Counted from the stretch's first letter, positions 51,177 to 60,737 are shown. The stretch: 64,000 nucleotides of DNA from Streptomyces sp. P9-A2 (GCF_036634175.1 NZ_JAZIFX010000001.1:2108001-2172000), one strand, 5' to 3'. The notes: generated by a model from the sequence alone, not told the origin. Numbers and translations: made by a program.

Positions 51177-52478
51177 TCACCGGGACCGTCGGAGCCTCCC
51201 GGTCTGCGGAGGCAGGAAGGGCTGGCCGACGGCGGGTCCGGCGCCCGACCGGTGCTCGGAGACAGGCAGCGGAATGGTCGGTGCCGTGGACATCCACCCC
51301 GTGCCGTCGCCCAGGAACGTGAGCGGGTGGCCGGTATGGCTGTCCGCCCACCCTCCGGCCCACTCGATCTCCTCCGCGGTCACGACGCCGTAGAAGCCCG
51401 GGTCGCCCTCCGCCCAGGGCGCGTCCGGTGCCTCGCCCTCGTCGACCGCCTTCTGCGCCAGCTCCCGTACGACAGGGTCGGCGCGGCCGACGAGCGCTTC
51501 CGGAGGCAGTACCGGCGTCAGGCCGACGGCGGCGACCCGCTCCCGGAGTTCCCCCGCCGCCTGTGCGACGGTCAGACCGGCATCGGTGAGCAGGGCGGAC
51601 AGGCTCTCCCGCACACCGTCGAGATCCGGACGCCGGAGCGGTTCGTCGACGATCACCCGGCCCAGCAGCGGCAGAAAGGCCGGGGCGACGCCTTCCCACA
51701 TCGGGGGCACCATCAACGGCATGTAGGGATACGGCGCCCGGCCCGTCAGCGCGAAGAAGAGGGTGGCACCGAGGGCGTAGACGTCGGCGGGCGCCTCGAC
51801 GTGCTTGGTGTCCCGCAGCTGCTCGACGGGCATGTAGGGGCGCGTGCCCAGGCGGTCGCCGGTCCGGGTGAGTGCCTGACTGGACTGGCGCTCGGCCACG
51901 ACCGACAGGCCGAAGTCCAGCACCATCGGCCCGTCCGGGCCGAGCACGACGTTGCTCGGCTTGAGGTCGCGGTGCAGCAGCCTCGTACCGTGAATGGCGG
52001 CCAACGCGTCCACGAGGGCCAGACCGAGCGCCGCGCACGGCCCGAAGGGAAGAGGGCCGGACTCGTTCACCATGGTCTGCAGCGACGGTCCGGCGATGTA
52101 GTCCATGGCGAACCACGGCTCTCCGGCCTCCGGATCCGCCGCGCGCAGCGCCGGAACCCGGTCACTGACCACCGCGCGGACGGCGTCGATCTCCCGCGCG
52201 AACCGCTCGCGGGCCTGCGACTGGTCCAGCAGGTTCGGCTGGATCATCTTCACCACGACGAGCCGCGACGGGTCGGCCGCCTGGTCCTCGTCACGGCCAC
52301 GTTCGGGTTCGGGTTCGGGTTCGGTCAGCCGGTAGGCCGCGACCATCTCGTCGGAGAGACCGTCCAGCGGGATCTCGCGCGCCAGATAGGCGACGCCCAT
52401 GCCGCCCGCGCCGAGCCGGGCGAGCAGTTCGAACGGCCCCACCACACGCGGGTCCGCATTGGTGTCCAACGGCTTCAT
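51177..52478 (-). CDS. Ser/Thr protein kinase with acidic insert
   Basis: A 433-residue soluble Hanks-type kinase. Glycine loop LGAGGMGVAYLA near residue 23; a ~35-residue insert rich in Glu, Pro and Arg (EPEPEPERGRDEDQ) lies between strands 2 and 3; the VAIK-like lysine is in VVVKMI. Catalytic HRDLKPSNV and DFG are present, as are GTRPYMPVEQL and ALGATLFFALTGRAPYPY. The C-terminus (~330-433) has a Trp/Gly-rich segment instead of a membrane helix or PASTA repeats. Its 5' leader was copied to 56612-56790. Confidence 0.88.
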   Translation of the reverse strand: MKPLDTNADPRVVGPFELLARLGAGGMGVAYLAREIPLDGLSDEMVAAYRLTEPEPEPERGRDEDQAADPSRLVVVKMIQPNLLDQSQARERFAREIDAVRAVVSDRVPALRAADPEAGEPWFAMDYIAGPSLQTMVNESGPLPFGPCAALGLALVDALAAIHGTRLLHRDLKPSNVVLGPDGPMVLDFGLSVVAERQSSQALTRTGDRLGTRPYMPVEQLRDTKHVEAPADVYALGATLFFALTGRAPYPYMPLMVPPMWEGVAPAFLPLLGRVIVDEPLRRPDLDGVRESLSALLTDAGLTVAQAAGELRERVAAVGLTPVLPPEALVGRADPVVRELAQKAVDEGEAPDAPWAEGDPGFYGVVTAEEIEWAGGWADSHTGHPLTFLGDGTGWMSTAPTIPLPVSEHRSGAGPAVGQPFLPPQTGRLRRSR

Positions 52479-52640
52479 CGGCGCTCCCGTATCCCCACAC
52501 TCTCGTCGCGGTCCCCCGGCCACACCGGCGTCCCGCACTCTACGGTCTGCGGTCGGGTGAACACGGAAGGCTTCAGCCGGTCGTCCGGGGCTTGAAGCGG
52601 CGGTGTTCCGAGAGCTGTTCGAACGTGCTGCCGCGAGATC
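52457..52640. repeat. Leader of the kinase gene, duplicated at 56612-56790
   Basis: From GTCCGCATTGG on through the start codon and the upstream ~150 bases, this stretch is recognisably similar to 56612-56790, including GGCTTCATCGGCGCT and ACTCTCGTCGCGGTC. The repeats share orientation. Confidence 0.75.
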
Positions 52641-52869
52641 GCGGCACGCGGGGCCACCCGGCCACGAGGGCCGCGCGCCCGTGGCCGTCCCGGTACGCAG
52701 GTGGCCCGGCACCGGATTCCAACGCCGCGGCCCGACCGGGGAGCCGTTGACGAGCGCCGTTCGAGGCGTTCCTCGTCGTTCGGGCCGCGCCGTGACCCGC
52801 ACTCCCTTCGGGTGACCTGTCCCAGGGCACGGAGCTGACGGGCGGGAGCGGTCGGCGGGACCTCGCCCG

Positions 52870-54525
52870 TCACGGGGTGTGGGTGACCTCCACTGACACG
52901 GTCAGTTCGCCCTCGTTGTCGTGGAGGCAGCCTTCGTCGTCGTTGATGCGCAGTTCCACCACTCCGTCGCCGGCCGCCTGGAAGGTGACGGCGTCCCCGA
53001 CGGCGAGGACGGGCGCGGCGTCCTTACCGGCCAGACGCAACAGCAGTGTGCCGAACGGCGCCTCCGGGGCGACCTTGCAGTGCTCAGCGAACCCCAGCAG
53101 CCGGTCGTTCTCCGCGTCGTAGCCGGCGGGCCCCGTCATGGGCATCTGTTCACGGTCGACCGACCACTCGCCCCCCTGGAACCTCACGGTGACGCTGTCG
53201 CCCTCCCGGACCACCGCCTTCTCCACCGGCTGCCAGCCCACGTCGGACCCCACGGCCTGCGCGACGGAGGTCACCACGGGCAGTTCCGTGCCCTTCTCCT
53301 GCCCCTGCTCCCGGTCGTTCGCCTTCTCCTGCCCCTGCTCCTCGCCCTGGAACGGCGGCGCGCCCACGAGGAACAGCCCGCCACCCACCCCCACGGCGAG
53401 TACGGTGACCCCGGCGAGCACCGGTGCCAGCCACTTCCTGCTCCCCGGCCGGCGCGCGGGCACCGACATCGCGGGGTGGACCGCGATGCCCCCGAACCCG
53501 TTCCCGGTCCCGCCCGCGGGCACGACGAGCGTGTCCCCCGCCCGGACGGGCTGCCGGTGCAGGCTGGTGACGGTGACCGCGTCGTTCACGGATCCACCCG
53601 TGGACCCGGCCGCGCTCATCGTGCTCGTCGCCGGCTGGTATGCGCGGGGGTCGGCCGCGGGCAGCGGGTCGATGTCCGTCTCCCCCGCCGCGACACGCTG
53701 CAGCGCGACCGCCACGTCCGCGGCGGTGGGACGCTCGCTCGGCCCCTTGCGCAGCAGGGCCTCGACGACGGGACGGAGCGGGCCCAGCCGCTCCGGGAGC
53801 ACGGCCTCGTCGTACACGACCGCGTGCAGGGTCGCGGAGTAGGCGGGACGGCGGAAGGGGGACTGACCGCCGCAGACCGTGACCAGGGTCGCGCCCAGCG
53901 ACCACAGGTCGGACGCCGGTCCGGACTCCTGTGCCAGCGCCCGCTCCGGCGCCATGTACTCGATGGAACCGACGAGTTGACCGCTGGAGGTGAGGAACTC
54001 GCCGTCGTCCAGGGCGGCGATGCCGAAGTCGGTGAGCACGGCGGCGCCGTCCGGGCGGAGCAGGACGTTGGCCGGTTTGACGTCGCGGTGCAGTGTCCCG
54101 GCGTCATGAACGGCCCTGATCGCGCCGAGCAGTTGGAGGCCGAGAGTGGCGGTGTGCTGCGGGGTGAGGGGCCCGGACCTGGCCACGCGGTCGGCGAGCG
54201 AGGGACCCTGCACGAGCTCCATGACGATCCAGAGCCGGTCCTCGTACTCGACCAGATCGTGCACCCCGACCACATGGGGGTGCGGCACCCGGGCGACGGC
54301 ACGCGCCTCACGGACCGCACGGCGCATCCGTACCCGGTGGTCCTCGTCGCCATCGGCGGCGATGTGCAATTCCTTGGCGGCGACCTGACGGTCCAGCAAC
54401 TGGTCGTGGGCCCGCCAGACGGTGCCCATGCCGCCCCTGCCGAGGATGTCGTGCAGCAGATAACGGTCGGCGATCAGGCCTCCGGATCCTTGGTCCGCCT
54501 GCCGATCAGGAATACCGGACAGCAC
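52870..54525 (-). CDS. Transmembrane Ser/Thr protein kinase
   Basis: A 551-residue kinase. Residues ~20-285 are a canonical Hanks domain: GRGGMGTVWRA, AAKELHI, HRDVKPANVLL, DFGIA and SLGATLVTVCGG. A juxtamembrane linker follows, then one membrane helix (LAPVLAGVTVLAVGVGGGLF) near 370-390, a charged QGQEKANDREQGQEK stretch, and an extracellular beta domain of ~130 residues (VVREGDSVTVRFQGGEW, LRINDDEGCLHDNEG), reminiscent of calcium-dependent PA-IL-type lectin folds. Starts ATG 54525. An input from the cell surface is likely. Confidence 0.92.
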   Translation of the reverse strand: MLSGIPDRQADQGSGGLIADRYLLHDILGRGGMGTVWRAHDQLLDRQVAAKELHIAADGDEDHRVRMRRAVREARAVARVPHPHVVGVHDLVEYEDRLWIVMELVQGPSLADRVARSGPLTPQHTATLGLQLLGAIRAVHDAGTLHRDVKPANVLLRPDGAAVLTDFGIAALDDGEFLTSSGQLVGSIEYMAPERALAQESGPASDLWSLGATLVTVCGGQSPFRRPAYSATLHAVVYDEAVLPERLGPLRPVVEALLRKGPSERPTAADVAVALQRVAAGETDIDPLPAADPRAYQPATSTMSAAGSTGGSVNDAVTVTSLHRQPVRAGDTLVVPAGGTGNGFGGIAVHPAMSVPARRPGSRKWLAPVLAGVTVLAVGVGGGLFLVGAPPFQGEEQGQEKANDREQGQEKGTELPVVTSVAQAVGSDVGWQPVEKAVVREGDSVTVRFQGGEWSVDREQMPMTGPAGYDAENDRLLGFAEHCKVAPEAPFGTLLLRLAGKDAAPVLAVGDAVTFQAAGDGVVELRINDDEGCLHDNEGELTVSVEVTHTP

Positions 54526-54923
54526 CGGTCTCTCACGTCCCCTTCGCTACCGCGCCCAGCCCTTGAAGACCGTCGCGGCACCGACCGTGACGCAAACGAA
54601 CAAACCCGCACTGGATTCGGGCAAAAAGGGAGGCGACGTCGACATCATCGACACCCTACTCGAACCCGAGCTCCAACAACCCATGGAACCAGGGCCCTTG
54701 ACGCCTACCAGGCGGGCGCGGGACCGAGCCCGCCTGGTAGGCATGGACGATCACCACAGCGTCCGCCGTTCGTCCCGCCGCGGCCGCCCTCGACGACGGC
54801 GCTGTCGGCGTGAACTCGGTGAAGAAGACCCTGCTCGACGACGCCGACGATGCCGTTCCCTGCCACAACCCGCGTAGAAGGAGGCGGGCCCGACCGACTC
54901 CGGCGCCGTCTCCGTCGACCCAC
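54526..54923. other. Intergenic region with a long inverted repeat
   Basis: About 400 bases. A perfect 15-bp inverted repeat GCCTACCAGGCGGGC (54703-54717) / GCCCGCCTGGTAGGC (54728-54742) sits in the middle, and a short frame VNSVKKTLLDDADDAVPCHN near 54810-54870 looks like the end of a lost gene. No complete gene is visible. Confidence 0.5.
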
Positions 54924-55319
54924 TCAGGTGTTGAGCGGGTGCCCGGTCGTTATCTCCACATGGTCCGGGACCTCGTCGTGACGATCGCCCACGGTCGGTG
55001 TCCCAGCGGGCTCGAACATCAGGATTGCGGCGCCGGCCGGAGCGTACGGCTTGTGCTCCGTGCCTCGGGGGACGGTGAAGACCGCGCCCTGCGGGAGCAG
55101 GACCGTGCGCTCCCTATCGGTCTCGCGCAAGGAGATGTGCAGCTCTCCGTCGAGTACGAGGAAGAACTCGTCGGTGTCGTCGTGGACGTGCCAGACATGT
55201 TCGCCCTCGATCTTGGCGATGCGGACGTCATAGTCGTTGACGCGCGTGACGATGCGAGGGCTCCACAGGGCATCGAAGGAGGCCAGAGCCTTTTTGAGGG
55301 GGACGGGTTCGTTACTCAT
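54924..55319 (-). CDS. Cupin-domain protein
   Basis: A 131-residue single-domain cupin: motif 1 HVHDDTDEFFLVLDGE (His, His, Glu ligands) and motif 2 GAVFTVPRGTEHKPYAP (His). Family members bind a metal and act as small isomerases or dioxygenases. It diverges from the GlxA-type regulator gene across 52 bases and is probably its target. Confidence 0.88.
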   Translation of the reverse strand: MSNEPVPLKKALASFDALWSPRIVTRVNDYDVRIAKIEGEHVWHVHDDTDEFFLVLDGELHISLRETDRERTVLLPQGAVFTVPRGTEHKPYAPAGAAILMFEPAGTPTVGDRHDEVPDHVEITTGHPLNT

Positions 55320-55371
55320 GGGCTCATCCTGAGCCGTTCTGCACGGCCGACGTGAGTGCTAGGAATTGCGC

Positions 55372-56364
55372 ATGGCGAAAGAATCCTCGCACGCACTGCG
55401 CTCGGCGGACGTACACCGCGTCGTCGTGATCGTCGACGAGAACTCGAACCCCTTCGAGCTCGGCTGCGCGACCGAGGTCTTCGGTCTGCGCAGACCGGAG
55501 ATCGGCCGTGCCCTCTACGACTTCAGACTCTGCTCCCCCGAGCCCCGCACCCTGATGCGGGACGGATTCTTCACGCTCACGGGAGTCTCCGATTTGACGG
55601 TGGCCGACACGGCGGACACCTTGATCGTCCCCAACCGTCCCGACGTCGAGGTGCCCCGCCGTCCCGCCGTGCTCGATGCCGTCCGACGGGCGCACACGCG
55701 CGGCGCGCGTCTGATCGGCTTCTGCAGCGGCGCCTTCACACTGGCCGAGGCCGGAGTGCTCGACGGGCGCCGGGCCACCGCGCACTGGCAGTGGGCGGAT
55801 TCCTTCCGGGCCCGCTTCCCTTCCGTCCGCCTCCAGCCGGAGGTGCTGTTCGTGGACGACGGGGACATCCTCACCGCTGCGGGGAGCGCGGCCGCGCTCG
55901 ATCTTGGGCTGCATGTGGTGCGCCACGACTACGGCGCGGAGATCGCCAACTCCGTGAGCCGGCGACTGGTCTTCGCGGCGCACCGCGACGGCGGACAGCG
56001 GCAGTTCGTGGAGCGCCCCATGCCCGACCTGCCCGACGAGTCCCTGGCGCCTGTCCTGGCCTGGGCCCAGGAACGGTTGGACTCACCGCTCACGGTCTCT
56101 GCCCTGGCGACGCGCGCGGCGGTCAGTCCGGCGACGCTGCATCGCCGCTTCCGGGCACAACTGGGAACGACGCCGTGGACGTGGCTCACGGGGGAACGAC
56201 TTGCCCTGGCATGCCGGTTGATCGAGCAGGGTGAGTCCCGCTTCGAGATGGTCGCACGGCTCAGCGGGCTCGGCACCGCTGCCAATCTGCGCATACTGAT
56301 GCGCCGTGAGGCGGGTATCACTCCATCGGCATACATGCGTCGGTTCGGACCGGAGATGAAGTGA
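55372..56364 (+). CDS. GlxA-family AraC regulator (DJ-1/PfpI plus HTH)
   Basis: A 330-residue protein. Residues ~15-175 form a DJ-1/PfpI-like domain (VVVIVDENSNPFELGCATEV, GFCSGAFTLAEAGVLDG with the nucleophile-elbow Cys), ~220-320 an AraC-type double HTH (SPATLHRRFRAQLGTTPWTW, RFEMVARLSGLGTAANLR). ATG 55372 is used; there is a TTG two codons upstream. Such proteins respond to amino-acid or quaternary-amine signals and act on adjacent genes. Confidence 0.92.
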   Translation: MAKESSHALRSADVHRVVVIVDENSNPFELGCATEVFGLRRPEIGRALYDFRLCSPEPRTLMRDGFFTLTGVSDLTVADTADTLIVPNRPDVEVPRRPAVLDAVRRAHTRGARLIGFCSGAFTLAEAGVLDGRRATAHWQWADSFRARFPSVRLQPEVLFVDDGDILTAAGSAAALDLGLHVVRHDYGAEIANSVSRRLVFAAHRDGGQRQFVERPMPDLPDESLAPVLAWAQERLDSPLTVSALATRAAVSPATLHRRFRAQLGTTPWTWLTGERLALACRLIEQGESRFEMVARLSGLGTAANLRILMRREAGITPSAYMRRFGPEMK

Positions 56365-56409
56365 CGGCGGGGCATTCCCCTCCGGTGCGGCACGGGAAGG
56401 TGCCTCAGC

Positions 56410-56611
56410 GCCGGATGCCGCCCGGCGCCAGGAGACCGGTGAGTCCGACGCCCCGGACCCGCCGGACGGCAGGCCGTCCTGGAGGAGCGGAGCCGTGGCG
56501 CGCTGGGCGGTCTCGTCCGCATCGGGCGGGAGGAAGCGGCTCGCCCGGCCGCTCCAGGTGACGGCGAGTTCGTCGCGGGCACGGGTGGCGGCGGCGAACA
56601 CCGGAGAGCAG
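56410..56611 (-). pseudogene. C-terminal remnant of a UvrD/Rep-type helicase
   Basis: Minus-strand frame CSPVFAAATRARDELAVTWS then GRASRFLPPDADE. ATRARDEL with the following WSG is helicase motif VI of UvrD/PcrA-like enzymes, normally in a YVAATRARDEL context, and a short C-terminal tail follows. The first 500 residues are missing; the remnant abuts a copied kinase leader. Confidence 0.7.
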
Positions 56612-56790
56612 ATCCGCATGGGCGTCCAGCGGCTTCATCGGCGCTCTCGTCTCCCCGCACTCTCGTCGCGGTCCACCCCCGGCCGCACTGCCGTCCTGCG
56701 CTCTACCGGCTGCGGCCGGTCGCACACAGACGGCTCGAACCGGTCAACCAAGGGCTTGAAGCGGTCGTACTCCAAGAGCTTTTGTGATGG
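56612..56790. repeat. Copy of the kinase leader, with a truncated kinase start
   Basis: Similar to 52457-52640; a minus-strand ATG at 56638 begins MKPLDAHAD, matching MKPLDTNAD of the kinase at 52478, then the sequence changes into the helicase remnant. Joint near 56610. Confidence 0.78.
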
Positions 56791-56860
56791 TTCGCTATAA
56801 GGTCGCGGCACGCGCGACCGCATGATCACAGGACGTGTGCAGAACAGGGAGAGGGGCGGT

Positions 56861-57313
56861 ATGCGGGCCTGGGTGGTGCGTGCGGGAGAGAACGGCGAGC
56901 GCAAGCGGGCGGCCCTGCGCGAGGGCGTGGTCGTCCGTCGGATGGGACCGGCTCACCGGCAGCGATCTCGCCGACGCCACCACGCGTGAGGGCATCAAGG
57001 CCGCCGTGGCCGCCGCCTACCCCGACGAGGGCCCGTACACGATCGGGAACTGGACCGGCCAGCTCCAGCGCTTCGCCCACGAAATCCGGCCGGGCGACCT
57101 GGTCGTCCTGCCTCTGCGAACCCCGCAGGTGGCCATCGGCCGGGTGACCGGCCCCTACGAGCACCGGGCGAACGCCCCTGAGGGAATGCGGCACGTCCGA
57201 CGCGTGGAGTGGCTCGTCACCGACCTCGACCGGCAGGAGATCCAGTCCGACCTGCTGGACAGCATGGGCTCGTTGCTGACCGTCTTCGAGATCAGCAGGT
57301 TCGGGGCGACGAC
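56861..57313 (+). pseudogene. N-terminal domain of an Mrr-type restriction protein
   Basis: ATG 56861 opens MRAWVVRAGENGERKRAALR then EGVVV; an extra C at about 56937 shifts the frame, and the right sequence resumes as VGWDRLTGSDLADATTREG. Later AYPDEGPYTIGNWTGQLQRF, VGPYEHRANAPEGMRHVRRV is the EVE/PUA-like N-terminal region of Mrr-family restriction endonucleases. The catalytic domain is missing; after RFGATT the sequence becomes a phosphatase gene. A double lesion: frameshift and truncation. Confidence 0.75.
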
Positions 57314-57319
57314 CGCCGG

Positions 57320-58162
57320 CTGCTGCGCAGGCTGGCCGGTCTGGTCGCCGACATGCTGGTCACCAAGCACGCCTACACCGACCGGTTCTTCCAGGCCCGC
57401 CGCCGCGAGCCGATGAGCGTGGCCGCGGAGATGCAGTGGTCCCTGCTGCCGCCGCTGACGATGTCGGTGCCGCAGGTCGCGGTGTCCGGGGCCGTCGAGC
57501 CCGCCTACGGCATCGCCGGCGACAGCTTCGACTACGCCCTCAACGACGACATCCTGCACGTGGCCGTCATCGACGCGATGGGCCACGGCCTGGACGCCGC
57601 CACGATGGCGACCGTCGCCGTCGGCGCCTACCGGCATGCCAGACGTACCGGAATCGGCCTGGCCGAGATGTACGCGTTCATGGACCGGGCCGTCGCCGAG
57701 CAGTTCGGGTCCGATCATTTCGCCACCGCGCAGATGATGGACCTGAACGTCACCACCGGCCGCCTGCAGTGGGTCAACGCCGGCCACCCCGCACCGCTGC
57801 TGATCCGCGACCATGAGGTCGCCCAGCAGCTGGAGAGCCCGACCACACTGCCGGTCGGCCTGGGCGGTGAGCACCCTCCGATCAGCGAGCACCAGCTCCA
57901 ACGCGGTGACCGGGTGCTGTGTTACACCGATGGCGTGATCGAGGAGCGGGACGCCGAGGGAGAGCTGTTCGGTGAGGAACGGTTCATCCGCTGTGTCAAC
58001 GCCATCGAGCGCGCAGACGCGGAAGGAGGAATGCGGGCGGGGGCACTGTGGCTCTCCCGCATTTTGAAGCGGGAGCGCGGCGGGCGGACCAGCGACGACG
58101 CCACAGTCCTTCTGATCGAGTGGCGCGGGGGCGCCACCGACCACTTCACCACCCTGGAATGA
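57320..58162 (+). pseudogene. SpoIIE-family PP2C phosphatase, 5'-truncated
   Basis: The frame LLRRLAGLVADMLVTKHAYT and the PP2C/SpoIIE domain follow: AVEPAYGIAGDSFDYALNDD (metal-binding Asp), VIDAMGHGLDAATMATVAV, GHPAPLLI, TDGVIEERDAEGELFG and TSDDATVLLIEW. The domain looks complete, but the usual N-terminal GAF/PAS sensor is replaced by the Mrr remnant. An internal ATG at 57353 could start a 269-residue protein, so residual expression is possible. The joint is near 57313-57320. Confidence 0.78.
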
Positions 58163-58435
58163 CCACGTTTCCCCACCTCGCGCCGACGCCCGTGGGTTCC
58201 TGGAAGGCACGCCCGTCGAGACGACGCACGACCGGGTCGCCAAGAAACGCAGAGCAGCCGGTGCGCAGGCACACGCCGCGGCCGGCCCCGGGCTCGACGA
58301 CGTACTCGCCCTCGCCCTCGTCGGCTCATAGTCCTTGACGATGTCCTCAGCGCCGGCTTCGTCGCCGTTTCGTTCGTCGATCGCCGGTCGCGGATGCGGT
58401 CGGCGGTGTCGCACCGGGGATGATTGAGCCGATGG
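58163..58435. other. Intergenic region with a possible gene scrap
   Basis: Frame LEGTPVETTHDRVAKKRRAA followed by GLDDVLALALVGS reads from about 58200 to 58329 on the plus strand and could be the tail of a lost gene. Not recognised. Confidence 0.35.
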
Positions 58436-58464
58436 TTGTCAAGTTTAGTGAGGTGAGGTATATA
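58436..58464 (+). promoter_or_regulatory. Sigma-70-like promoter of the Hsp20 gene
   Basis: TTGTCA (58436-58441), a 17-base spacer and TATATA (58459-58464), 45 bases before the ATG at 58509, is close to the vegetative consensus. An AT-rich pocket in otherwise GC-rich DNA. Confidence 0.75.
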
Positions 58465-58508
58465 GGTGGTGTCGCCATGTGCATCCCGTCCCGGGAAAGG
58501 AGTGACCG

Positions 58509-58934
58509 ATGACGCTCATGCGAACTGACCCCTTCCGCGAGCTGGACCGGTTCACCCAGCAGGTCCTCGGCACCGCTGCGCGGCCGGTTGCCATGCCGAT
58601 GGACGCATTCCGTGACGGCGACACCTTCGTCGTCGAACTGGATCTGCCGGGCGTGGTCACTGAGTCGATTGACCTGGACATCGAGCGCAACGTCCTGACG
58701 GTCAAGGCGGAACGCAGTCCGAGCGTCGGCCAGGACAACGAGGTCGTGATCGCGGAGCGACCCACCGGGTCCTTCAGCCGCCAGCTCTTCCTCGGTGAAA
58801 ACCTGGACACCGAACGCATCGACGCCTCCTACGAAGCCGGTGTGCTGCGGCTGCGCATCCCGGTCGCCGAGCGGGCCAAGCCCCGCAAGATCGCCATCAG
58901 CGGCGGGGACTCGCGCCGGCAGATCAGCGGCTGA
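58509..58934 (+). CDS. Hsp20/alpha-crystallin small heat-shock protein
   Basis: A 141-residue sHsp: a short N-terminal arm ([20 protein letters not shown]), alpha-crystallin domain ~35-125 with [20 protein letters not shown] and [16 protein letters not shown], then a basic tail. Cytosolic holdase. Ribosome site GGAAAGGAG 7 bases before the ATG. The promoter at 58436 and the neighbouring DUF2267 gene suggest a stress-linked operon. Confidence 0.92.
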   Translation: MTLMRTDPFRELDRFTQQVLGTAARPVAMPMDAFRDGDTFVVELDLPGVVTESIDLDIERNVLTVKAERSPSVGQDNEVVIAERPTGSFSRQLFLGENLDTERIDASYEAGVLRLRIPVAERAKPRKIAISGGDSRRQISG

Positions 58935-59024
58935 ACCCGCAGGACAAGGCGGGCGGGAACCCGGACCCCGGACTCCCGCCCGCGCACCTCGTTCGACGCC
59001 GGTCTGTCCACTTCGGAGGACGTC

Positions 59025-59420
59025 ATGCGCATGCACTGGGACGCGTTCGTCTCCGCGGTCCAAGAACGCGGCGATTACTCCTCGCAGGAGGAAGCGGAAC
59101 GGTCCTCCCGTGTCGTCCTCGCCCTGCTGGGGGCTCATCTGGTGGGCGAAGTGCGCGCCGAGCTGGCCGCCCGGCTGCCGGAAACGCTGGCGCTGGTTCT
59201 GCTCAACCCCCTTCAGGCGCACGAACCGCTTTCGCCGGAGCGGTTCATCCGGGCGACTGCGGCCTGGATCGAAGGGGCCACCGAGAAGACCGCGACGTGG
59301 GACGTCAGTGCCGCCCTCAGCGTGGTGGCCGACATCGCGGGTGATGACCTGGTCAACCGCATCCTGCTCCAGCTGCCGCCGGGCTACGACCTGCTCTTCG
59401 GCAGGCCCCGGCCGGCCTGA
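59025..59420 (+). CDS. DUF2267 protein
   Basis: A 131-residue protein of the DUF2267 family, common beside Hsp20 genes in actinobacteria: WDAFVSAVQERGDYSSQEEA, then LLGAHLVGEVRAELAARLPE and a C-terminal helical part ending LPPGYDLLFG. ATG 59025 follows GGAGG. Stress-related, function unknown. Confidence 0.88.
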   Translation: MRMHWDAFVSAVQERGDYSSQEEAERSSRVVLALLGAHLVGEVRAELAARLPETLALVLLNPLQAHEPLSPERFIRATAAWIEGATEKTATWDVSAALSVVADIAGDDLVNRILLQLPPGYDLLFGRPRPA

Positions 59421-59551
59421 CCACTGCCCCACCCATGCGTGGAAGTGACCCGTGCACAGCTCAGCAGCAGGGACCGGTCTCAGGGACTTTCAGCTTCGTC
59501 CGAGGGACTTCCGAGGGACCTTTCGCCGCCTGACGCGGCAAGCCCGAAAGA

Positions 59552-59591
59552 TCGGAAGGGGCCTCCGACACAGATCGGAGGCCCCTTCCGA
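59552..59591 (-). terminator. Terminator of RNase P RNA
   Basis: Perfect 17-bp stem (59552-59568 with 59575-59591), 21 bases after the RNA's 3' end, followed on the minus strand by GATCTTTCGG. Confidence 0.8.
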
Positions 59592-59612
59592 GGTAAAGCC
59601 GCAAGAAGCGGC

Positions 59613-60019
59613 AGACGAGTCGGGCTGTACGCCGGGTTCTGTCCCCCGGGCCCTCGCGGGCCTCGGGTCGACGGCCATCCATCTAGGGCCGGCGTTGCCG
59701 CCGGCCTCGTGCGGTCTACCCGCGGACTCGGGCGGGCAGCCCTCGAACGTCCGCGCAGAAACACCGTGGTGTTTCCTTTTGACCTTGCTCCGGGTGGGGT
59801 TTACCCAGCCGCCTGAGTCACCTCAGGCGCTGGTGGTCTCTTACACCACCGTTTCACCCTTACCGAACACCTGAGCGTCCGGCGGTCTGTTTTCTGTGGC
59901 ACTGTCCCGCGGGTCACCCCGGGTGGCCGTTAGCCATCACCCTGCCCTGTGGAGCCCGGACGTTCCTCGGGAAGATCCCCGTCAGGGGGTCTCCACGCGG
60001 CCGTCCGCCCGGCTCGTCT
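59613..60019 (-). ncRNA. rnpB: RNase P RNA, class A
   Basis: About 407 bases, minus strand. Universally conserved parts are present: GAGGAACGTCCGGGCTCC near the 5' end, ACAGGGCAGGGTGATGGCTA, the P4-associated ACAGAAAAC..., GGTGAAACGGTG, GGTAAACCCC and the 3' segment ATGGATGGCCGTC with ACAGAACCCGGCGTAC. P1 pairs AGACGAG at the 5' end (60019 downward) with CTCGTCT at the 3' end (59613). It processes pre-tRNA 5' ends. End points are set by P1 and may be off by a few bases. Confidence 0.95.
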
Positions 60020-60233
60020 GCCGTGCCGACCATGGCACCGGGCGTGAGCGGGGCCTCGGCGCCGCGGCGGTCACCAGCGCGCGGCGGACGTGTCCTGCGC
60101 CTCGTCGACCACGACGCACTGGTGGCGCGGTTTGAGCCACCTGCCACCTGCCGCCGCCCGCCTCCCGGTGGACGCGGTCGAGCGTCTCGGCCTGGAATCC
60201 CTGCACGCGGCGATCCGGCGGGCGCAGCGACGA

Positions 60234-60737
60234 TCAGGCGGGGAAGAGCATGCAACTGCTGGTGGCGTGGGCGAGCAACCGGTCGGCCGAATCGACGAGT
60301 TCGACCTGGGCGAACGCCGTGCGACGACCGCTCTTGAGGACCGTGCCGACAGCCCGGACCTTGCCCGTGTCGACGGTGACCGGGCGTAGGAACTTCACGT
60401 TCAGGTCGAGCGACGTGTACCGCGTGCCCTTCGGCAGGATCGACAGCACGGCACAGCCCGCCGCCGAGTCGAGCAGGGTGGCGTAGACACCGCCGTGCAC
60501 GCTGCCGAGCGGGTTGTAGTGTTCCTCGCCCGGGACAAGTGCGAACACCACACGGCCCTGCTCGACCTCCTCGAGGGTCATCCCGAGTGTCGCCGCGATC
60601 GGCGGGTCGGGAAGACGGCCGGCCAACCACTCGCGCATCACGTGAAGACCGCTGTCCTGCCCCATGGCCGCGTTCAGGATTCCCGGGTCCTCCCAGCCGA
60701 ACGTGCGTGTTCTTCCCACGGAAACACCCTTCCCCAC
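60234..60737 (-). CDS. PaaI-type hotdog thioesterase
   Basis: A 167-residue protein with the PaaI/4HBT domain: NPLGSVHGGVYATLLDSAAG (HGG motif with catalytic Asp on the helix), RYTSLDLNVKFLRPV and DTGKVRAVGTVLKSGRR. It hydrolyses small acyl- or aryl-CoA thioesters. It diverges from the HxlR gene; GTG 60737 is used, with ATG 60665 as an alternative. Likely controlled by the HxlR regulator. Confidence 0.88.
   Translation of the reverse strand: MGKGVSVGRTRTFGWEDPGILNAAMGQDSGLHVMREWLAGRLPDPPIAATLGMTLEEVEQGRVVFALVPGEEHYNPLGSVHGGVYATLLDSAAGCAVLSILPKGTRYTSLDLNVKFLRPVTVDTGKVRAVGTVLKSGRRTAFAQVELVDSADRLLAHATSSCMLFPA

Noticed and set aside
60020..60233. A gene between rnpB and the thioesterase
   Set aside because: Frames exist on both strands but none has a recognisable motif or ribosome site.
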